Positions 62,280 to 62,988 of a DNA stretch of 62,988 nt are shown one piece after another. Source of the DNA: Mesorhizobium norvegicum (GTDB lineage Bacteria; Pseudomonadota; Alphaproteobacteria; Rhizobiales; Rhizobiaceae); NCBI RefSeq assembly GCF_004919685.1, contig NZ_SMYZ01000079.1, positions 1 to 62,988 on the forward strand. Direction: 5' to 3'. The position numbers were made by a program, and so were the translations under genes. A model generated the notes under the pieces. The model saw only the letters and a list, made by a program, of their open reading frames with translations, did not search any database and was not told where the DNA came from. The stretch's first letter is position 1; each line of letters begins with the position of its first letter.

Positions 62280-62988
62280 TCAGTCCGCAACCTTACCCAA
62301 AGTGTCCGCGACGACCGCGCCACGCTTTCCCATGGGAAGCGCCGGACCCGTGGTCGAGTCGATCGCCGTCTGGTGCTCCATCTCTGCGTTGATCGCTGCG
62401 CCGGCGATGAGGATGATGACTGAAATCCATGTCCACATCATCAAGCCGACGACGGCGCCAAGCGACCCGTATGTTGCGTTGTAGTTGGCGAAGTGCTGCA
62501 GATAGAACGAGACCAGCCACGATGCAGCGATCCACACTCCCGTCGCCGCCAAGGCACCCCAACTCAGCCATCGCCATTTCGCGTGTTCGCGGCTTGGTCC
62601 GAAGCGGGAGAGCAAGGAAATGCCAGTCAGCATTGCCACCACCAGGACAGGCCATCTTGATACCGCAACAAGCGTTTCCGTCCAGGCATCAAGGTAGAGA
62701 AAGCGCAACAGCGCGGGGACAACGCCCACCGTCAGCAACAGCACGATGCCAATGAATAAGGCTCCAACCGTGAACAAAATCGACATCAGATTTAAGGTGA
62801 TGAAGCTGCGTTTCTCGCTTTCCTCGTAGGCGATATTCATTGCATCGAAAAGCGCCTTCATTCCGCTGTTGGCACTCCAGAGCGCGATAGCCAGACCGAC
62901 GAAGAAACCGATCCCAAGCGCGCCCGGTTTCTGTGTGGCAAGGGCGTGCAACTGATCGCGAATGAGATCTAGGTGTGAGCTTTCGGGA
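62280..62988 (-). CDS. YihY/BrkB family membrane protein, partial
   Basis: The frame is open to the window edge, so the N-terminus is missing. The visible roughly 235 residues carry five membrane helices: GIGFFVGLAIALWSANSGMK, then the family signature with NIAYEESEKRSF, LMSILFTVGALFIGIVLLLT, GALAATGVWIAASWLVSFYL and LGAVVGLMMWTWISVIILIAGA. YihY proteins were once called ribonuclease BN by error; they are inner-membrane proteins of uncertain, possibly transport, function. Confidence 0.9.
   Translation of the reverse strand, partial: PESSHLDLIRDQLHALATQKPGALGIGFFVGLAIALWSANSGMKALFDAMNIAYEESEKRSFITLNLMSILFTVGALFIGIVLLLTVGVVPALLRFLYLDAWTETLVAVSRWPVLVVAMLTGISLLSRFGPSREHAKWRWLSWGALAATGVWIAASWLVSFYLQHFANYNATYGSLGAVVGLMMWTWISVIILIAGAAINAEMEHQTAIDSTTGPALPMGKRGAVVADTLGKVAD

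Overview
The window looks like chromosome or large-replicon DNA from a rhizobial alphaproteobacterium, probably Mesorhizobium or a close relative. This is inferred from the GC-rich codon use, the many HWE/HisKA_2 histidine kinases, DUF982- and host-attachment-type small proteins, FixK/FNR-type operators and EcfG-type promoters. No rRNA, tRNA or CRISPR array was seen.

Region 1 (1-3.5 kb) is gene debris: a FAD-linked oxidase with an internal deletion abutting a SnoaL-like gene start, a contractile-phage tail sheath fragment abutting the first codons of a response regulator, and a few small intact genes.

Region 2 (3.5-30.7 kb) is a dense low-oxygen/energy-stress block. It carries phosphoketolase and acetate kinase, an MgtC/DUF4010 membrane protein, thioredoxin 2, a P1B-type ATPase with a TPC motif, an Acg-like nitroreductase, a cytochrome c, a lipoyl-like protein without the lysine, a tandem universal stress protein, a CBS-CBS-BON protein and a PepSY/two-component set. 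It continues with a three-gene flavin electron-transfer module (FMN-binding protein, ApbE, NqrB/RnfD-FNR fusion), cytochrome b561, a VIT-type transporter, a cupredoxin, and a divergent alcohol/aldehyde dehydrogenase pair. About eleven sites matching TTGAT-N4-ATCAA, from perfect to weak, lie upstream of these genes. The local Crp/FNR regulator gene is frameshifted. Two 84-bp direct repeats of about 81% identity flank the block.

Region 3 (31-50 kb and 55.7-57.7 kb) is rich in perfect GGAAC-N16-CGTT promoters, the signature of the EcfG general stress response. They precede a phosphatase/lipid-kinase operon, small envelope proteins (entericidin, GlsB-like, PRC-barrel) and small unknowns. HWE/HisKA_2 kinases, a CHASE3 kinase next to an orphan periplasmic sugar-binding protein, an OmpA-family protein and an L,D-transpeptidase are interspersed.

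Region 4 (50-55.7 kb) is a mosaic of mobile-element remnants: primase-polymerase, IS21 istA, a run of small phage-like genes, a DNA ligase fragment and a decayed ISAzo13-like transposase. The right end (55.7-63 kb) holds envelope and stress genes: phospholipase D-like protein, YghA-like SDR, DUF763 and a partial YihY/BrkB protein.

Frameshifted genes are unusually frequent. Some may be assembly errors, so all pseudogene calls should be checked against reads.
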